This document shows, piece by piece, positions 47,860 through 60,559 of a DNA stretch of 64,000 nt. Position 1 is the stretch's first letter; each line of letters starts with the position of its first letter. The stretch is from Oxyruncus cristatus. Its lineage: Eukaryota; Chordata; Aves; Passeriformes; Cotingidae. The stretch lies in NCBI GenBank assembly GCA_013399855.1, contig VXAY01004090.1, positions 833,380 through 897,379 on the forward strand, in the 5' to 3' direction. The position numbers were made by a program, and so were the translations under genes. The notes below the pieces were generated by a model that had not been told where the DNA came from, made no database searches, and saw only the letters and a program-made list of their open reading frames with translations.

Positions 47860-48130
47860 TGTTAATTTCCAGGCCCCACCACTGCTCTTTGTGATTCATT
47901 GCAGCAGCGAATAAAGAATGTCACCAAAATAGTGAGATCGCCTGAGCTATTTCAGAAATTAATGGACTGACTGTGATATACTGGAGCCTCTTTCATGCAT
48001 CTATAATTGGAGTGCCAATTTATTTCCAATCATTTCAAGCACTGTAATTATAGTGCATCATTGTTGCCTGCTTAACATTCATATGGGATGCTGGCACAAT
48101 AATGCTGGCAGGAGGCCACATATTTTACAA
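47860..48130. other. Possible conserved noncoding block with hairpin
   Basis: This is repeat-free, even-complexity sequence with clustered AT-rich homeodomain-like cores (CTATAATTGG, GTAATTATAG), an E-box-like CATATG and no long open frame. An imperfect inverted repeat at 47995-48015 and 48039-48058 forms a 20-position stem around a 23-nt loop. The texture resembles deeply conserved vertebrate enhancers, but conservation cannot be judged from one sequence. Confidence 0.25.
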
Positions 48131-48467
48131 CTGAAATGAATGGTAAAAATGAGAGGTAATATACAAATCAACAGAACTTTAAATTTTGTTTAGAGGTTTT
48201 GTTCTGGCTAACATGTAATGCGGTCATGGTAGAATGATGTGGACCAAACTCATCTTCATATAATTTCAATAAAAATATTTTCTGAATGGACTATGAATCA
48301 ACCAGGTAGAAAGAAAGGATAAATCTAATGTTTTAAATAAAAATTCTGAAGTCTGTAATATCCAAACAATTATTCACATTTCAGCTGGAGAAAGAAGTCA
48401 AATGATTTGCCAGGAAAAAGAAAATAGAGCAAGATTGTTTCCTTTGTTTATAGCAGTAAAATAAGGA
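48131..48467. other. Unique AT-rich sequence
   Basis: Nothing is recognised here. Confidence 0.6.
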
Positions 48468-48795
48468 ATCATGGGGATTGGAAGTGACCTCTCCAAGTCT
48501 AGAGTAGATTTTTCAGGGCTATGTTTAGTCAGGTCCATGGTCTTGAAAACCTCAAAATAGGATCAGACAGATCAGGTTTTTCAAGGCTATGTCTAGTCTC
48601 CACACATGAACACTCCAAAACAATGTATTCCATGCTATGACAACCTACAGAGTAAAAGTTTTCTTGTGTTTAAAAAGGATTTTCTGCATTTCAATTTGAG
48701 TCCATTGCCTTTTTTCGATTTATTGGACACAGCTGAGAGGAGTCCAGCTCCACCTTTACACCCTCATAATGAACAGTGAAAAGATTCACAATGGC
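48468..48795 (-). mobile_element. Old CR1 LINE 3' part with internal duplication
   Basis: Reverse complement of an older CR1 3' region: GATTGGAAGTGACCTCTCC, TCTTGAAAACCTCAAAATAG, GAGTAAAAGTTTTCTTGTG, GCATTTCAATTTGAGTCC, ATTGCCTTTTTTCGAT and CTTTACACCCTC. The segment AGATTTTTCAGGGCTATG...TAGTC at 48507-48530 recurs with few changes at 48575-48598. The copy therefore carries a duplication with a 68-bp offset, or two overlapping insertions. Confidence 0.85.
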
Positions 48796-50502
48796 ACATA
48801 TCTGAACAATTAAGTGGATCCACTCAAAAGCTTCTACCCATGTCATCCATGCTACAGATTACCCCCAGAGTTTCCTAGCTCCAATGCAGAGCAAAGCTAA
48901 TAGTTGCCAGCTGGAGAAATCCTGGTGTGGAAAAGAACTTAATTCACTTTGGAACCTGTACCCCACATACAATACTGATGCAAGACAGAGGCCAAACCTA
49001 TTTTCTGGTCACTCAGAACAAGGTGTAGCCAAAAGCAATTAAGCCCCTGGTCACTAGGCACTTCCCTAATCTGGTCTGATCTTTTTTCCAAGGTTTAGGA
49101 ATAAGAGATAAAGCATCTATGAAAAAAAAAACACAGTAAAAGTCCTCTTGCTCAAGACTGCAGCATGAAATTACTGAGAGAGGAAATGATGGAGTTAGGA
49201 TGCAGATTAGAATTCAGTTTCTGTGTCAAGGCAGGGAAGGAATTCCCTATCTGAGAGCATTGTAAAGTCTGAGAAAATGCCACCATTATCCAGAAAGGTC
49301 ACCAAAAGAAGCCAATTAGAACTCTAGAAGGAATAAATCTTTAATAATGCCCTCCTTGGAAAGGTCAAATAGAACTCTGGATTGGTCTCTTACTCCCCAC
49401 AAGGTATCTGCAACATTTTACTTGGTGTAAGTTATTATAAACCTGCAAAAGTTACAGAGAACTTGCTCTTTGTGTCAGTTAAGGACTAACACCATTTTGC
49501 CAAACACAGGCAAACCTTGGCTGCATCAAAATTGAAATAATTGTTTTTTTAAAGTAACTGGATCTTCTTCCACACGTACTACTGTGTAACAAAAGAGAAG
49601 TCCTGCAGCATAAAAATGCTGTGCCAAAAAGGATCAAATTTAATTTATGAAATAATTTTTGTGTGCCCTTATGTGCTGGGTGATATAAGGTGTAAAATGC
49701 TCAAGTTTTCTAAATGAAACTATTTCTCACCATACACGTGACATTGGAAACAACTTTAAAAACCACAGGATAGTTTTAATGCTTCCCTTAAAATATTTGA
49801 ATGTGCAGTGAGAGCATTCTGTTGTGCCCAAAGCCAGAATATTCTCTTTTAATCCTGTGGGGAAGCAATTGGAGGGAATGAGGAAAATAGAGACATGGGT
49901 GATTCCCTCAGGGACAGAGAACAACCACTTCAGAAGGCTTTTGGTTGATGAAGACAGGGAGAATGCCTGTGTAAAACATAAAGCTGGAGAGTGCTAGGAA
50001 GAGATGGTGATGAGGAGATGATGAGCAACATGAGATGAGTAAGAGAGATGATTTGAAAATCGTTATAATGATGATATAATAAAAAAATCTACGTTCAAAT
50101 AAATATTGGGACAGAAGTTCATAAAATACAGATGAAGAAAAGAAACAAAGATGGCCATTTTCAAGAAATAAAGACCCATTTAGTAGGCACTTAAAATTAA
50201 CTAACCAGACCAAATCCAAATACAGATGTTTCTGCACGAATTCCAGAAATAAAAAAAATAAAAAAAGATTCACCAGATAGTATTTTATTAAAATAAAATA
50301 TTAATCTCCTTGATTCATATGGTAGTTATTGAGACACCAAATTTGCAAGATGCAAATAATATAAGAATGACAGAAAAAGTTGTACTGGTGAAAGAACACC
50401 ACTGTTTATAAAAGAAAACCAGATTTTGAGAAGAATATTATAAAACTGGTAGATGGAGGCTGCAAACAATAATTTTGCTCTAGTGAGAGGTAGATGCTTA
50501 GC
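48796..50502. other. Unique noncoding sequence
   Basis: No repeat is recognised. The 121-codon minus frame at 49908-50273 is Phe/Leu/Ser-rich, comes from a purine-rich plus strand and is unlikely to be a gene. Confidence 0.55.
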
Positions 50503-50507
50503 ATGCT

Positions 50508-50659
50508 CAAGTGGGATGGTAGGAAGATATGTACTTGGAAACAGATTAAGACTTATACCTGAAGACTAGTAAGGAAGGATGCCCAAGTGGGATGGTAGGA
50601 AGATATGTACTTGAAAACAGATTAAGACTTATGCCTGAAGACTAATAAGGAAGGAAACC
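50508..50659. repeat. 76-bp tandem duplication, two copies
   Basis: Copy 1 (50508-50583) and copy 2 (50584-50659) both begin CAAGTGGGATGGTAGG and run through AGATATGTACTTG, ACAGATTAAGACTTAT and AAGGAAGGA. They differ at only a few positions (for example TTGG/TTGA, TATA/TATG, TAGT/TAAT). The low divergence indicates a fairly recent duplication. The unit is not a known transposon end. Confidence 0.95.
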
Positions 50660-53600
50660 ATGAGCTCAGAGGTAGTTGATGACTCCTGGTCAAAGACTGG
50701 AAAGTTTTCAAGATTAGGACAAACCCATTTATTTGAATAACAGCTACTCTGCTGGGGTCTTTACAGACTACATCAGTGGTAGTCATGAGGGCATGAGAGA
50801 GGGTTCAAGGTCACAGTGCAAGTAGCTGGCAGAGAGGGCAGAGCAGCCAGCAGGGTGAAGTCCCATTTGTCAGTAATCAGATTTAAGAAAATAAGCTGTA
50901 TACTTGAAAATGTCTCATCATGTGGGCAACTGATGGATCCCAGGGAGCAGGCTGCTACTATATTTTTAGCTGGTGATGCCAGGTTACATGTATAAGTACC
51001 TATATATATATACAGTGAATTAGTACCTGAGAACGGGGTAATCAGCCATAATATAAATTAAATGACTGTGTGGTGAAGCTCAGAAAAGAATATTCACTAA
51101 TCAAGCATATAATTACTGAACTTTCATGCTTATTACATGGTCATTACATTACAATGGTAGTATAACAACAAAGAGGGAAGCATTTTATCAAGAGCTATCT
51201 GAAATATGCAAAGGGACTTGTTTAAAAAATGATGAAACAGATAAAATCCTTACACAACAGCAGTTTTGTCTGTTTTGCCAGCTGCTTATCGACAATTTTA
51301 CTCACATGCTGACCTGGAGAATTAAAGAATGGCTAGTGTGGTAAGAAAGCAAAGAGAAAGTCTCCTTTGTGGATTTGTTGAGAAAATGAGTCTTTCTCAA
51401 AAACATTCTTGAGTTTCTTCTAATGCAGCTATAAAAAAATTGAAACCATTGTTTAACCAGGAAAAAGCGTCGGCAATCAGAGGTAGCCATTTTCCAGGGA
51501 GGTTAGCAGCTCTACTGAAACGTGCTACAATGGCAGCATATAGACTAATAGAAATATATAAATTAATACCAGCATATAAACTCAGCCATATCATATACTT
51601 GGGACTAGGATGCACTGTTATGCTGCCTAGACATTCATAAATAACACAACATTTCTTCTCCTGCCTCCAGCCTTGAGTTTGAGTAAGAATCATGATTACG
51701 TAACATATGGATTCCTACTATTTCTTAATGGCTTTGAAGACTGCAATATTTGCATTTTCTTTATTCCCTTCCCTCCAGCCCCACTCCCCAAAATCACAAG
51801 ACCTAGAAAAATCCATTATCAACACTGAAATTGAGTACGCTCATGTGATCAGAGGTTCCTAAAGGTTGGGACTTTAGAGAAAAAAATCCAAATACCCTAA
51901 GAGCTATTACACTGAAATGTGTTCACTGAAACAGAATAGACAGAAAAGTCCTATGAAGCCAACATATCCAAGTAACACTGGAGCAGTCTTGCAATGTTTG
52001 ATCTCAAGAATAGCACCCTCTAAATAACTCACACCTACACACCATGTCACAGCTAGTGTATTTCCTGATTAACTGTGTATTCACACAGGCTATTTTCTTC
52101 TTAAACAGAGATTCTTTGACAGTGAAAAGGAATCAGATAAGGAAACTCCTAATTAATTAAAGTGCAGTCCCAGGGCCCTGCTATGTAAACAGCTGTCTTC
52201 TGGTCATAGGATCTGAGTATTTCTTATATCTAAAATGTACTACAACAGGATAATTTATGTTTATCCCAAATACCTGGACTCTCTGGCTAGCCATCTACTA
52301 GAACATTAAATATCCTAAGGATTGCTTTCTGGTGATAAGGACTACTGGCATGGAGATATTGTTAAAACCTCTCAGCCTCTGTTACAAGATGCCTGCTTCC
52401 AAACTGCCTATTGAGAGTGATCCCTGGTGTGTGATAACTCCTGAACACTTCCCAGAAATTGCTCAGGTGGGCACTAACCAGGCAGAGGCCAAAAGCATGG
52501 CAGGGATTGCTATAACAGATTGCCTACAGAGCTAATTGAGTCGCAGGCCCTGAGGATACTTTCTGGTGCTGTTTATCAGTTTAAATGTAGCATAAATGTA
52601 ATTTATCAGTATAAATGTAACCTCAGTGTTTTGGACAAGTAGTCTGGGTTTTATTGTTTACTTTTTTCTTGTGAAGTCACGGTCTGCTAGAAAACATGGC
52701 ACTGGACAAACTAGAATTGAAAACAAATGAGGATGCTAAAAAGAAAATAAATTCAACTTTCTAAGAAGTTTGGAAAAAATAAAAAAAATTATCACATTTT
52801 GATTCAAAACCTGATATCTAGGTTCTTTTCTTTAACAAAATGAATACAATAGTCCCTTGAATTCTGCTCATTTATGCAGAGCCCATTAAAAATAAAGGAG
52901 AACAACAGTCTTAGCCTATCCTATCTTAAAAGATAGAACACAATTTTAAAATATAACATGTGCATATAACATTTACCATGCAGTCCATTCTGGACTTAAT
53001 GCTGGGACATCCAAAGAGTATGACCCGAGCAATCTGAGCTTTATATAACTCCCTATGACCCTCAGTTCAAGATTGCTTGGAGTTCATTGTGTCACTACTT
53101 GAAACTGGGAAAGGTGTTTTCTATTCCTCAGGAATGATGCACTAATATCTCTATACATTTATATACAACTGAATGACCACTATCCTAAAGTATCTCAGTG
53201 CTTTCAGAGTGGATGCACTCAATATTTTAATAACTAGAGTAAATACATAGACTGCCTTTTTTTTAAAAAAAACTCTAAATGATTAAAATTGAGGTCTACG
53301 AAGACTTGTTGGTACATAACTGCCAAAGGAGTTAGACACTTAGAGACTATTTTTTTCTACTGGAAATGAAGAGCTAAAATACCAGGTGTAAATCTCTTTC
53401 TGAATGTCTGAGAATCATCAGCTGACAATCAAACTGACAAACTCAAGATGATGTGTATAGCAGCACTGGGGTGAAACAGCTCAAAAGGAGAACTGTTATT
53501 TAGGTGGTGGTAGAGGTTTTTTTCACTACCCATATATCTGAAGACACAACATAGATGTCTTGCCTTGAAATCTCATTTTTAATGGAATTTTACATTATAG

Positions 53601-54595
53601 TGCTCCCTTGTGGCATAATGTTTAGCATAGGAAGCAACTTAATGGACTAGTTCTCAAGCTAGATACATTTTAAATATAAAGCCTTGTTACCTTAAGGAGA
53701 AAGACACCTAACTTACTGAATATCCCCATTTTTCAGGTACAAAATCAGCGTTTTGAATGCTACAGTCTCAGTTTCCATAAGACTGTGCAAATTCCAACTT
53801 TCAGTGGCTTGTTCCCTAGAAAACTGAATTGTCGAATATGGTTTTCAGCCCAGCAGCACGTGAGAAGCATAGAAAGGCAGAAAAAAGTAATTTAATTTAC
53901 TGTGACTTATCTAATCTGCTTTAATGTTAACATGATCATTTATTTTATGTTCTTTCCAAGCCTGTTACATTTTCTATAACTTAAGTCAAAGATGTATTTC
54001 TTAATACTTCAGCAGTGCTTCTGTTACTGCTGCTTCGGGGAAGTTAAAAAGATTTTGATGCTTCTTGGAGTATTTTTGGAATATTTATCAATTCTTCTGG
54101 TTGATCAGCACTGGTTTGTGTAGGAATAGAATTGGGCCAACAGTTGAGGTCACAATTTCGCAAATATTTAGGTACTGAAAGAGACAAGTAAGCCTGCAGT
54201 AAAATTTACACATGCATCAAAATATATTAGGGTTCAGACTCACAAACATACAAATCAGCTGATGAGGAGTGTGACAATCCCAAAACAGAATGTTTATCAG
54301 GGAATGCCTGAGGTAGGTGATAGGAATGGCTGAAGGAGGAGGAGGAGGAATCTGAAATACAACCTGTGGGCCAAGTTTCATGTTACATTCTTCTCTAGAT
54401 GGGTTAAGATACTTCTGAGGTCTGAGAAGTAAGTTTGGTCCCTTATGTTGCATGCCCTTTTTGCTACTTCTAATTCTAATATCTACCAGTTGAAGTCAAG
54501 GAATAACTTTGGTATTGATAGGGCCACCTGCTACAAAAGGCAATATCTATTTCTTAGTACTGTACAAAAACTGTCTCAGCCAAGGGAATTTAATT
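50660..54595. other. Unique noncoding sequence
   Basis: No interspersed repeat or gene is recognised. It contains a short TA run (about 51001-51013) and an 18-bp imperfect direct repeat at 52572-52619. The frames are short and unrecognised. Confidence 0.55.
52572..52619. repeat. Imperfect 30-bp-period direct repeat
   Basis: TTTATCAGTTTAAATGTA (52572-52589) recurs as TTTATCAGTATAAATGTA (52602-52619), with a further ATAAATGTA between them. This is a small local duplication. Confidence 0.65.
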
Positions 54596-54735
54596 TTTAT
54601 GGTTGGAAAAGACCTCTGAGGTCATCAAGTCTGGCTGAGCACCACCACATTTACCACCAAGCCATCTCCGTAAGTGCCATATCCGGACGTTTTTAAACAT
54701 TACTAGGGCAATGATACCCCCAATCTCATCTGTAT
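54596..54735 (-). mobile_element. CR1 LINE 3' end, decayed, minus orientation
   Basis: Reverse-complement CR1 text remains as TATGGTTGGAAAAGACC, TCTGAGGTCATCAAGTC, GAGCACCACCACATTTACC and CCGTAAGTGCCATATC, then fades. The terminal ATTCTATG repeats are lost on the left. Confidence 0.82.
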
Positions 54736-56245
54736 CCTCTATTAATCCAAGCTTGCTTCCCTCCATTTTGTCCCTCCGGTACAACAAGGTAGATAATTCA
54801 GCCCATTGATGTCCACTGGAGCAGACTGTTAACTGGTTCTAGCTACACTAAGATTTGGCATGGCTATGGTATAAATCCATGGGAACCAACGTTTTGGTTC
54901 TTGTCTGTGCCAAGTTTGGACTTGGGGTCCCTTGTAGAGAGTTAGGCCCACAGCCTGTCCTGACTGGGAATCCATCTCTTACTAGCTATTTTCATTGATA
55001 GTTGCTAGATTTATTTGTTAATTATTATTTAAATAGTGAGAATTGTTTGGAAATAGCTTGTTTTCCTTTTTATAGCTCATTTAAGTTAAGCTTCTGGAAG
55101 CAGTATACAAGAACAGTGATAAACAGACTTTAAATGCATTTTCCTTATATGGTTCCTTTAATGGGCTCATAAATATAGTTTCTGGTTGTTTATTCTTTCA
55201 TTACTGGGATCTATGGTTTAACAAAAAACATCCAGTGAATCTGAAAATATCTGTATTTCCTTTTATAATGGTTATAGAAAACTTCAGATTAACTCCAAGT
55301 TTGAGCTCATAATGCCACATGATGTCATGAGCTTGGTAGTGAAAATGGAGAAGAGATAATGTCCTCTCCTTCCTTTGCTGTGAAGGAACCAGTCTGGAAG
55401 AGGGAAGCAGAACAAATCATGGAGAGGTTTGTTGGCCTCCCTGAGACCCAGACAGTGGGTAAGATCTGATGCTCCATCATATCTATATATCTATATACAT
55501 TTATATCCATCAGATGTACTGCTATCCATCTTCCTCATTTCTCTGTTCCATAATTTTAAAAAAGATAAATACCTTACCATTAATTTTCATGAATACAGGT
55601 ATGTATAACTAATAATAATGAGCACGTTTCTGCCATATGACATTTCCTTGTAAGTGGGATGACACCTGCTGCATGCTATTAAATGCCGTGTTAATGAGAG
55701 GTGGTACCCATTTCACTTGGAAGGAAAGGTGAATGAGAAAGGAACTTTTTCTAAAACAGACATTAATACATTAAGCCTTGGGGCCACCCTATGCAGCAAA
55801 AGCTTCTGAACTCCTTTATACACTTTAAAGCTGAGTTCAAAATTTGCTGTCCTTGAGGGTGAATAGCAAAGATAATAAAATTTGAAGAAAAATGAATAAA
55901 AGTTTGTCTGACTGCTTCTTTAATTGCAGCTTTTGGTGTGTGAGCACTTCCTGTCATGGTTATGTATATGTGCCCAGTAGCACAAGGTCTGCTGCCCTTC
56001 TGTGCCTGGAAATTCTCTAGCTATGAAAATAAATGTACAACACATTTTAGGATAATCACTGACTTTTTCATTTTTATCTTCCCCTGTTTCCTTTCTGCTT
56101 TGTGGTCTCCAGATCTCATTTCTCTGAAGAAGGTCCTTACATAACACATCAAAGCTTTGATATGAACTACTGCCTTGCTTCCCAAGAGCCAGGCGTCTTA
56201 TTTCTCTTATGGGAATGAAAGCAAAGCTATAGGCTCTCATGTTAC
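54736..56245. other. Unique noncoding sequence
   Basis: No gene or repeat is recognised. A short ATCTATAT run lies near 55480-55500. Confidence 0.55.
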
Positions 56246-56503
56246 ATCATAGAATAGAATAATAGAATCATTAAGGTTGGAAAAGAACCTCTCAGTTCAT
56301 TGAGTTCAACTGTAATGCAGTGCCACCACGTTCCTCACTAAAGCATATCCCCAGCTGTCACATCTACATGCCTTTTGAACGTTTTCAGGGATTGTGACTC
56401 CGCCACTTCCCTGGGTAGCCTGGCCCACTATCTGGCCATGCTTTCAGTGAAGAATATTTTCCTAATATCTAATCTAAACCTCCCCTGCTGCAACTTAAGG
56501 CCA
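56246..56503 (-). mobile_element. CR1 LINE, minus arm of an inverted pair
   Basis: It begins with the reverse-complement tail CATAGAATAGAATAATAG, then AAGGTTGGAAAAGAACC, GCAGTGCCACCACGTTCC, TTTTCAGGGATTGTGACTCC, CCACTTCCCTGGGTAGCC and CCTAATATCTAATCTAAACC. The subfamily differs from that of the neighbouring plus copy. It is 5'-truncated exactly where that copy begins. Confidence 0.95.
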
Positions 56504-56753
56504 TTTAAGCTGAAGAAGGGTGGATTCAGATTAGATATTAGGAAGAAATTCTTTATTATAAGGTGGTGAGGGAGTGGAACAGGTTGTCCAGAGAGGTTGT
56601 GGACTCCCCTTCCCTGGAGGTGTTCAAGGCCAGGCTGGATGGGGCTCTGAGCAAATCGGTCTAGTGGATGGTGCCCCTGCCCAGGGCAGGGGGAGGGAAC
56701 TAGATGATCTTTAAGGCCCCTTTGAACCCAAACCATTCTATGATTCTATTATG
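56504..56753 (+). mobile_element. CR1 LINE, plus arm of an inverted pair
   Basis: It runs from AAGCTGAAGAAGGGTGGATT through GATTAGATATTAGGAAG, GGAACAGGTTGTCCAGAG, AGGTGTTCAAGGCCAGGC and AACTAGATGATCTTTAAGG to the tail CATTCTATGATTCTATT. Divergence is low, so it is among the youngest insertions here. It is joined 5' end to 5' end with the copy at 56246-56503. Confidence 0.96.
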
Positions 56754-57235
56754 TGATTCCTCATTATTCATTACCAATCATTATTTAGTATCTCCAAAAG
56801 GCTCCACCTTTAGGGTGATGGAGGCATCCTCCTGTATCTCTCATAAATAGCGAGATGTCCTCCCATATTTCCTCATGTTCTCTACGCAAGATCGCATTCA
56901 TGGTAAATGCAATGTATGAGGTCTCATATTCCTGAATCGCAGGAATGAGCTGGAAAACAAAGTTAAATTTCACTAGGTATGGTTACACTGGGATTTAAAC
57001 CATCACAACAGTTAGATGTTTTGAGAAGTCTATCCATATCCATGTGGTTTTTTGCAATTTACTGTTAATACATACTCCTCAGTATACACAGTATGCAATG
57101 AAGACTGCCTTAGAAAGAATGAATTTTGTAGTTTGTGAGGATTCTTTCTTCTTAAGGTGCTGAAATGAATATGTGAAATACTGCATATTGTTTAGTACTG
57201 GTAGAACATTATATATTACAGAGACAAATGTCACT
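56754..57235. other. Unique spacer between CR1 copies
   Basis: About 480 bp with no recognised feature. A 62-codon minus frame at 56785-56973 is unassigned. Confidence 0.55.
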
Positions 57236-57641
57236 GACCTTGGAAAATTAGGGTTGTTCAGCCTCAGGAAGAGAAGGCTTCAGGGAGACCTTTGCTGTGG
57301 CCTTTCAGTACTTAAAGGGGGCTTATAAAAAAGAGGGAGACAAACTTCTTAGCAGGGCCTGTAGCGACAGGAGAAGGGGTAATGGTTTTAAACTAAAGAG
57401 TGCAGATTTAGATTAGATCTAAAGAAGAAATTTTTTACCAAGAATGTTGTGAAACACTGGCACATGTTGCCCAGAAAGGTGGTAGATGCCCCATCCCTTG
57501 AAACATTCAAGACCAGGATGGATGGGGCTCTGAACAATCTGATCTAGTGGAAGATGTTCCTCCTTATTGCAGGGGCGTTGGACTAGATGGCCTTTAAAGG
57601 TTCCTTCCAACCCAAACTATCCATGATTCTATGATTCTATG
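57236..57641 (+). mobile_element. CR1 LINE, ~400 bp with intact 3' end
   Basis: Starts near TTGTTCAGCCTCAGGAAGAG and continues through GTACTTAAAGGGGGCTTAT, GTAGCGACAGGAGAAGGGG, GATTTAGATTAGATC, GTAGATGCCCCATCCC, TCTGATCTAGTGGAAG and AAGGTTCCTTCCAACCC to the double tail ATGATTCTATGATTCTATG. It covers the end of ORF2 and the whole 3' UTR, and the reading frame is broken. Confidence 0.96.
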
Positions 57642-60559
57642 ACAGCTGGAAAGGTTTTACGGAGGGTTTCTAACTAAGAATTTAAAGTCCAGTGTGTTTT
57701 TTTACCTCAACTGTAAATTCCCTGGCTCTGTCTATTAATTGCTTTATTGCCTGATTTTAGAAGTCAGTTGTAAGTTTAATTCAAAAAGCTCATTCTTTCC
57801 CAGTAAAGCATGCCACAAAATCAGTTGATGAAAATACTGTTTTCAGGTTTAATACAAGACTGCCTCAATCCAGACATGGGGCTTAAATCCCTTTTTGCTG
57901 ACTTTTTTTCTTACCAGGAAGGAATTGGAGATGGAGAAGAGAAAAACAATGGCAAGCAGCTGGCTTTTGTGTACAAAACACAATGACGAAATCTCATGTC
58001 TTACTTTCTGAAAGCTCTGACAGCTGCTAGGACCAACTGCTTTGCTATGAGAGCCACATGGGGTAAACAACAGCCAAAAGTAATATTTGAAGCTACTGAA
58101 AATATTTAAATTCCCCGATTATCTCTGTAAGGTGTCAACAAGATACTTTGGGAATCATCCTACCCACATGGGTTATTTCTTTTTTAAGGGGGAAAAAGAT
58201 CATTTGTGTTCAGAAGGCCTTCCCTACTTTTTTTTTTAAATCAGTTGTTTTTACAGCAAACCACAAAACTGAACTTTAAGCACTTTAGAAGAGCTCTGCC
58301 TGATGAATATTCTGGGTTTGGAGGACAAGAGATATCCCTAAATTATTTTGACCTGCTTAATTATACGGACAAGTCATTCACTACTTTTCTGCTCTGCTCC
58401 TCTGGTATGTTTTGGCACTGTGAGGTCTTTGTGCAAAGGGATAGACTCTTGCAGGGTGTTCAAAAAGTCTGAGATCCAACAGACCTGTAATTGCGACCAG
58501 GGCCTCTAGGAGCTATGTTCATTTAAAGAACAATAATTCCAAATCAGTAATTATTCCGTTCCTATGGAATAGAATAAGTGTGGAGGAGGAACGAAGGGAG
58601 TTTTTCCACTGACTTTGCCCACATCTGGGGTGTGCAGACCCATGCTGTGGGAGACCACTTGAGACAACTACTGCTACTGGATTGCCCCAGAATAAATGAA
58701 GGGCTGAAGAAAGAATAAGTGAAGTCTTTACTCTGGTTACTTCAGAGTTCTGCTAGAATTCTGGCAGTTGTTATATGTAAGGACAACCTTTGCACATCCC
58801 AAGGAAAGGGACGTATGCAGTGTTTCTCTTCTGAAAATGATGGAATCTTCCCATGGGAGAGATTCCATTGCTGACCAGTCATATAGTGGATTTGAGCACT
58901 TGGGTTTTGGCATTCTCTCATTTTGGAGGAAGTTCGGGCATTTCTAACAGTGTTCAGGGAGGAAGTTTTTCATCTATGAAAAAAATCACAGAACAAACAA
59001 AACACTTTTTTATGGCTATAGGGTAATAAGCCATCAAGTGATTCTTTGTAGACTGACACCTGATGAACTCATGGCACATGCTTCCCGCAGTGTTCTAAGA
59101 CCTCAGTCTGTGTGGATTTTGGGCAATCTGACGATTAGTTCACACCACCCCATATCTGCCTTGAAAGGCCAGACTTCTTTTTAAAATCTATCTGATATAT
59201 TCAACACCATTGTAGTGATGCTGAATTTTCCAGCAGTGAGAGCATCAGCAAAGACCAGATGCATAAGCTTTGTAAAATAACAAAATCCTTGCACGGTGCT
59301 GGGATAAAATCAGGCTAACAGATGTCATCATTACTGACAATCAAGAAAATTGAGCCAGCATTCAAGCATCTGTGTGAGGGTGGCATTACCTGACACAGAG
59401 AAAGCAAATTACCCGTCCATCAGTGGGGAATCAATCCAAGGACTATCTCTTTGGATATAATTTGCATAAGCTTCAACTTAGAAAGGGCAAAGGAAAAAGA
59501 TTGTTTTATTAGTGAAAGGCTGGGTAGCATTAATCTGAGAACTGCGGAGAATTCTTAAACACAGAGCATTAATGTGGCAGAAAGAATCAAAATTAGCTGA
59601 AAGGTTATGCAGTGAAGAGAAAGATTTGTCCTACAGCTGCAACTAAGCTAACTGGAATTTCTTTCTAACAAATTATGATATATGTCTTTACCAGGGTGTT
59701 AATTTTAAGAAGAATCTTTTATAAAATGATGGTAAGAGTTATCATTCAAATCCCAGTCTCTCCCTTGGTGGTTTCGGTGCAGTCTTTCTGCACCACACTT
59801 GAAAAGCCAGACATCCAAACACCTTTGCTTGCAGGAGAAACACTAAGCTTATATCACCTCAGGATTTCCCTGGGGTTATGTAGTTCTCCCAACCTAAACA
59901 GCTTTTAAATGCCTTCATGCTCTGCCTTGCCCTATGCCATGCAAATGTGCCTCAACTAATTCGTGTGAGCTGCCCCATCACCTGAAGTGGACAAGCCATT
60001 TTTGCAGAGACCTTCATGAAAAATGTTCAGCTGATAAAGGCGTTTTGATTTTCTCCATGAACTTGAAAGTTTGAGGAGAGCATTGCCTTCTTCAGTTTTA
60101 ACTCTTGTGTACCCAAGTCTCTATTTCACCAATTTATCCCCACACTGCAGCCTGTGAGTGAAGTTTAATGGCAGGGCACTGTGCGAAGCCTGCAGGAAGT
60201 CATTTAGCATTTGCTGGCAAATACTTGAAGATGAAGAAACCATGACTGCTTCTGGTATTCAGCCTTGCTATGAAAAATTTATTGTGCAATCATCAAAATG
60301 ACTATACATGATTTTATCTTCTTGCCGGACCAGAAAAGCCCTTTAGTCACTGATACCTAGATCAGGCTCCTCCAACATGAATAAGGCATCCCTGTCTAGG
60401 TTACACAGCTTTTCTGAGTTCCTTTTCTGTAAACAGTATAGTTTTCCATTACATGTCACAACAGGCAGACTACAGACCTACTGACATGTTTTGTTTTACA
60501 ATTTATCATAGTAGCATCAGCTCTCTTTCATCCTGGTTACTTCTGTCTTTATATATAGA
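57642..60559. other. Unique noncoding sequence
   Basis: No repeat or known gene is seen. The segment around 59320-59660 is repeat-free and of even complexity, with an octamer-like TTTGCATAA. It might be conserved noncoding DNA, but this cannot be tested here. The 88-codon frame at 58206-58472 is unrecognised. Confidence 0.5.

Noticed and set aside
49908..50273. 121-codon minus-strand Phe/Leu-rich frame
   Set aside because: Same compositional effect. It contains low-complexity runs and no domain.
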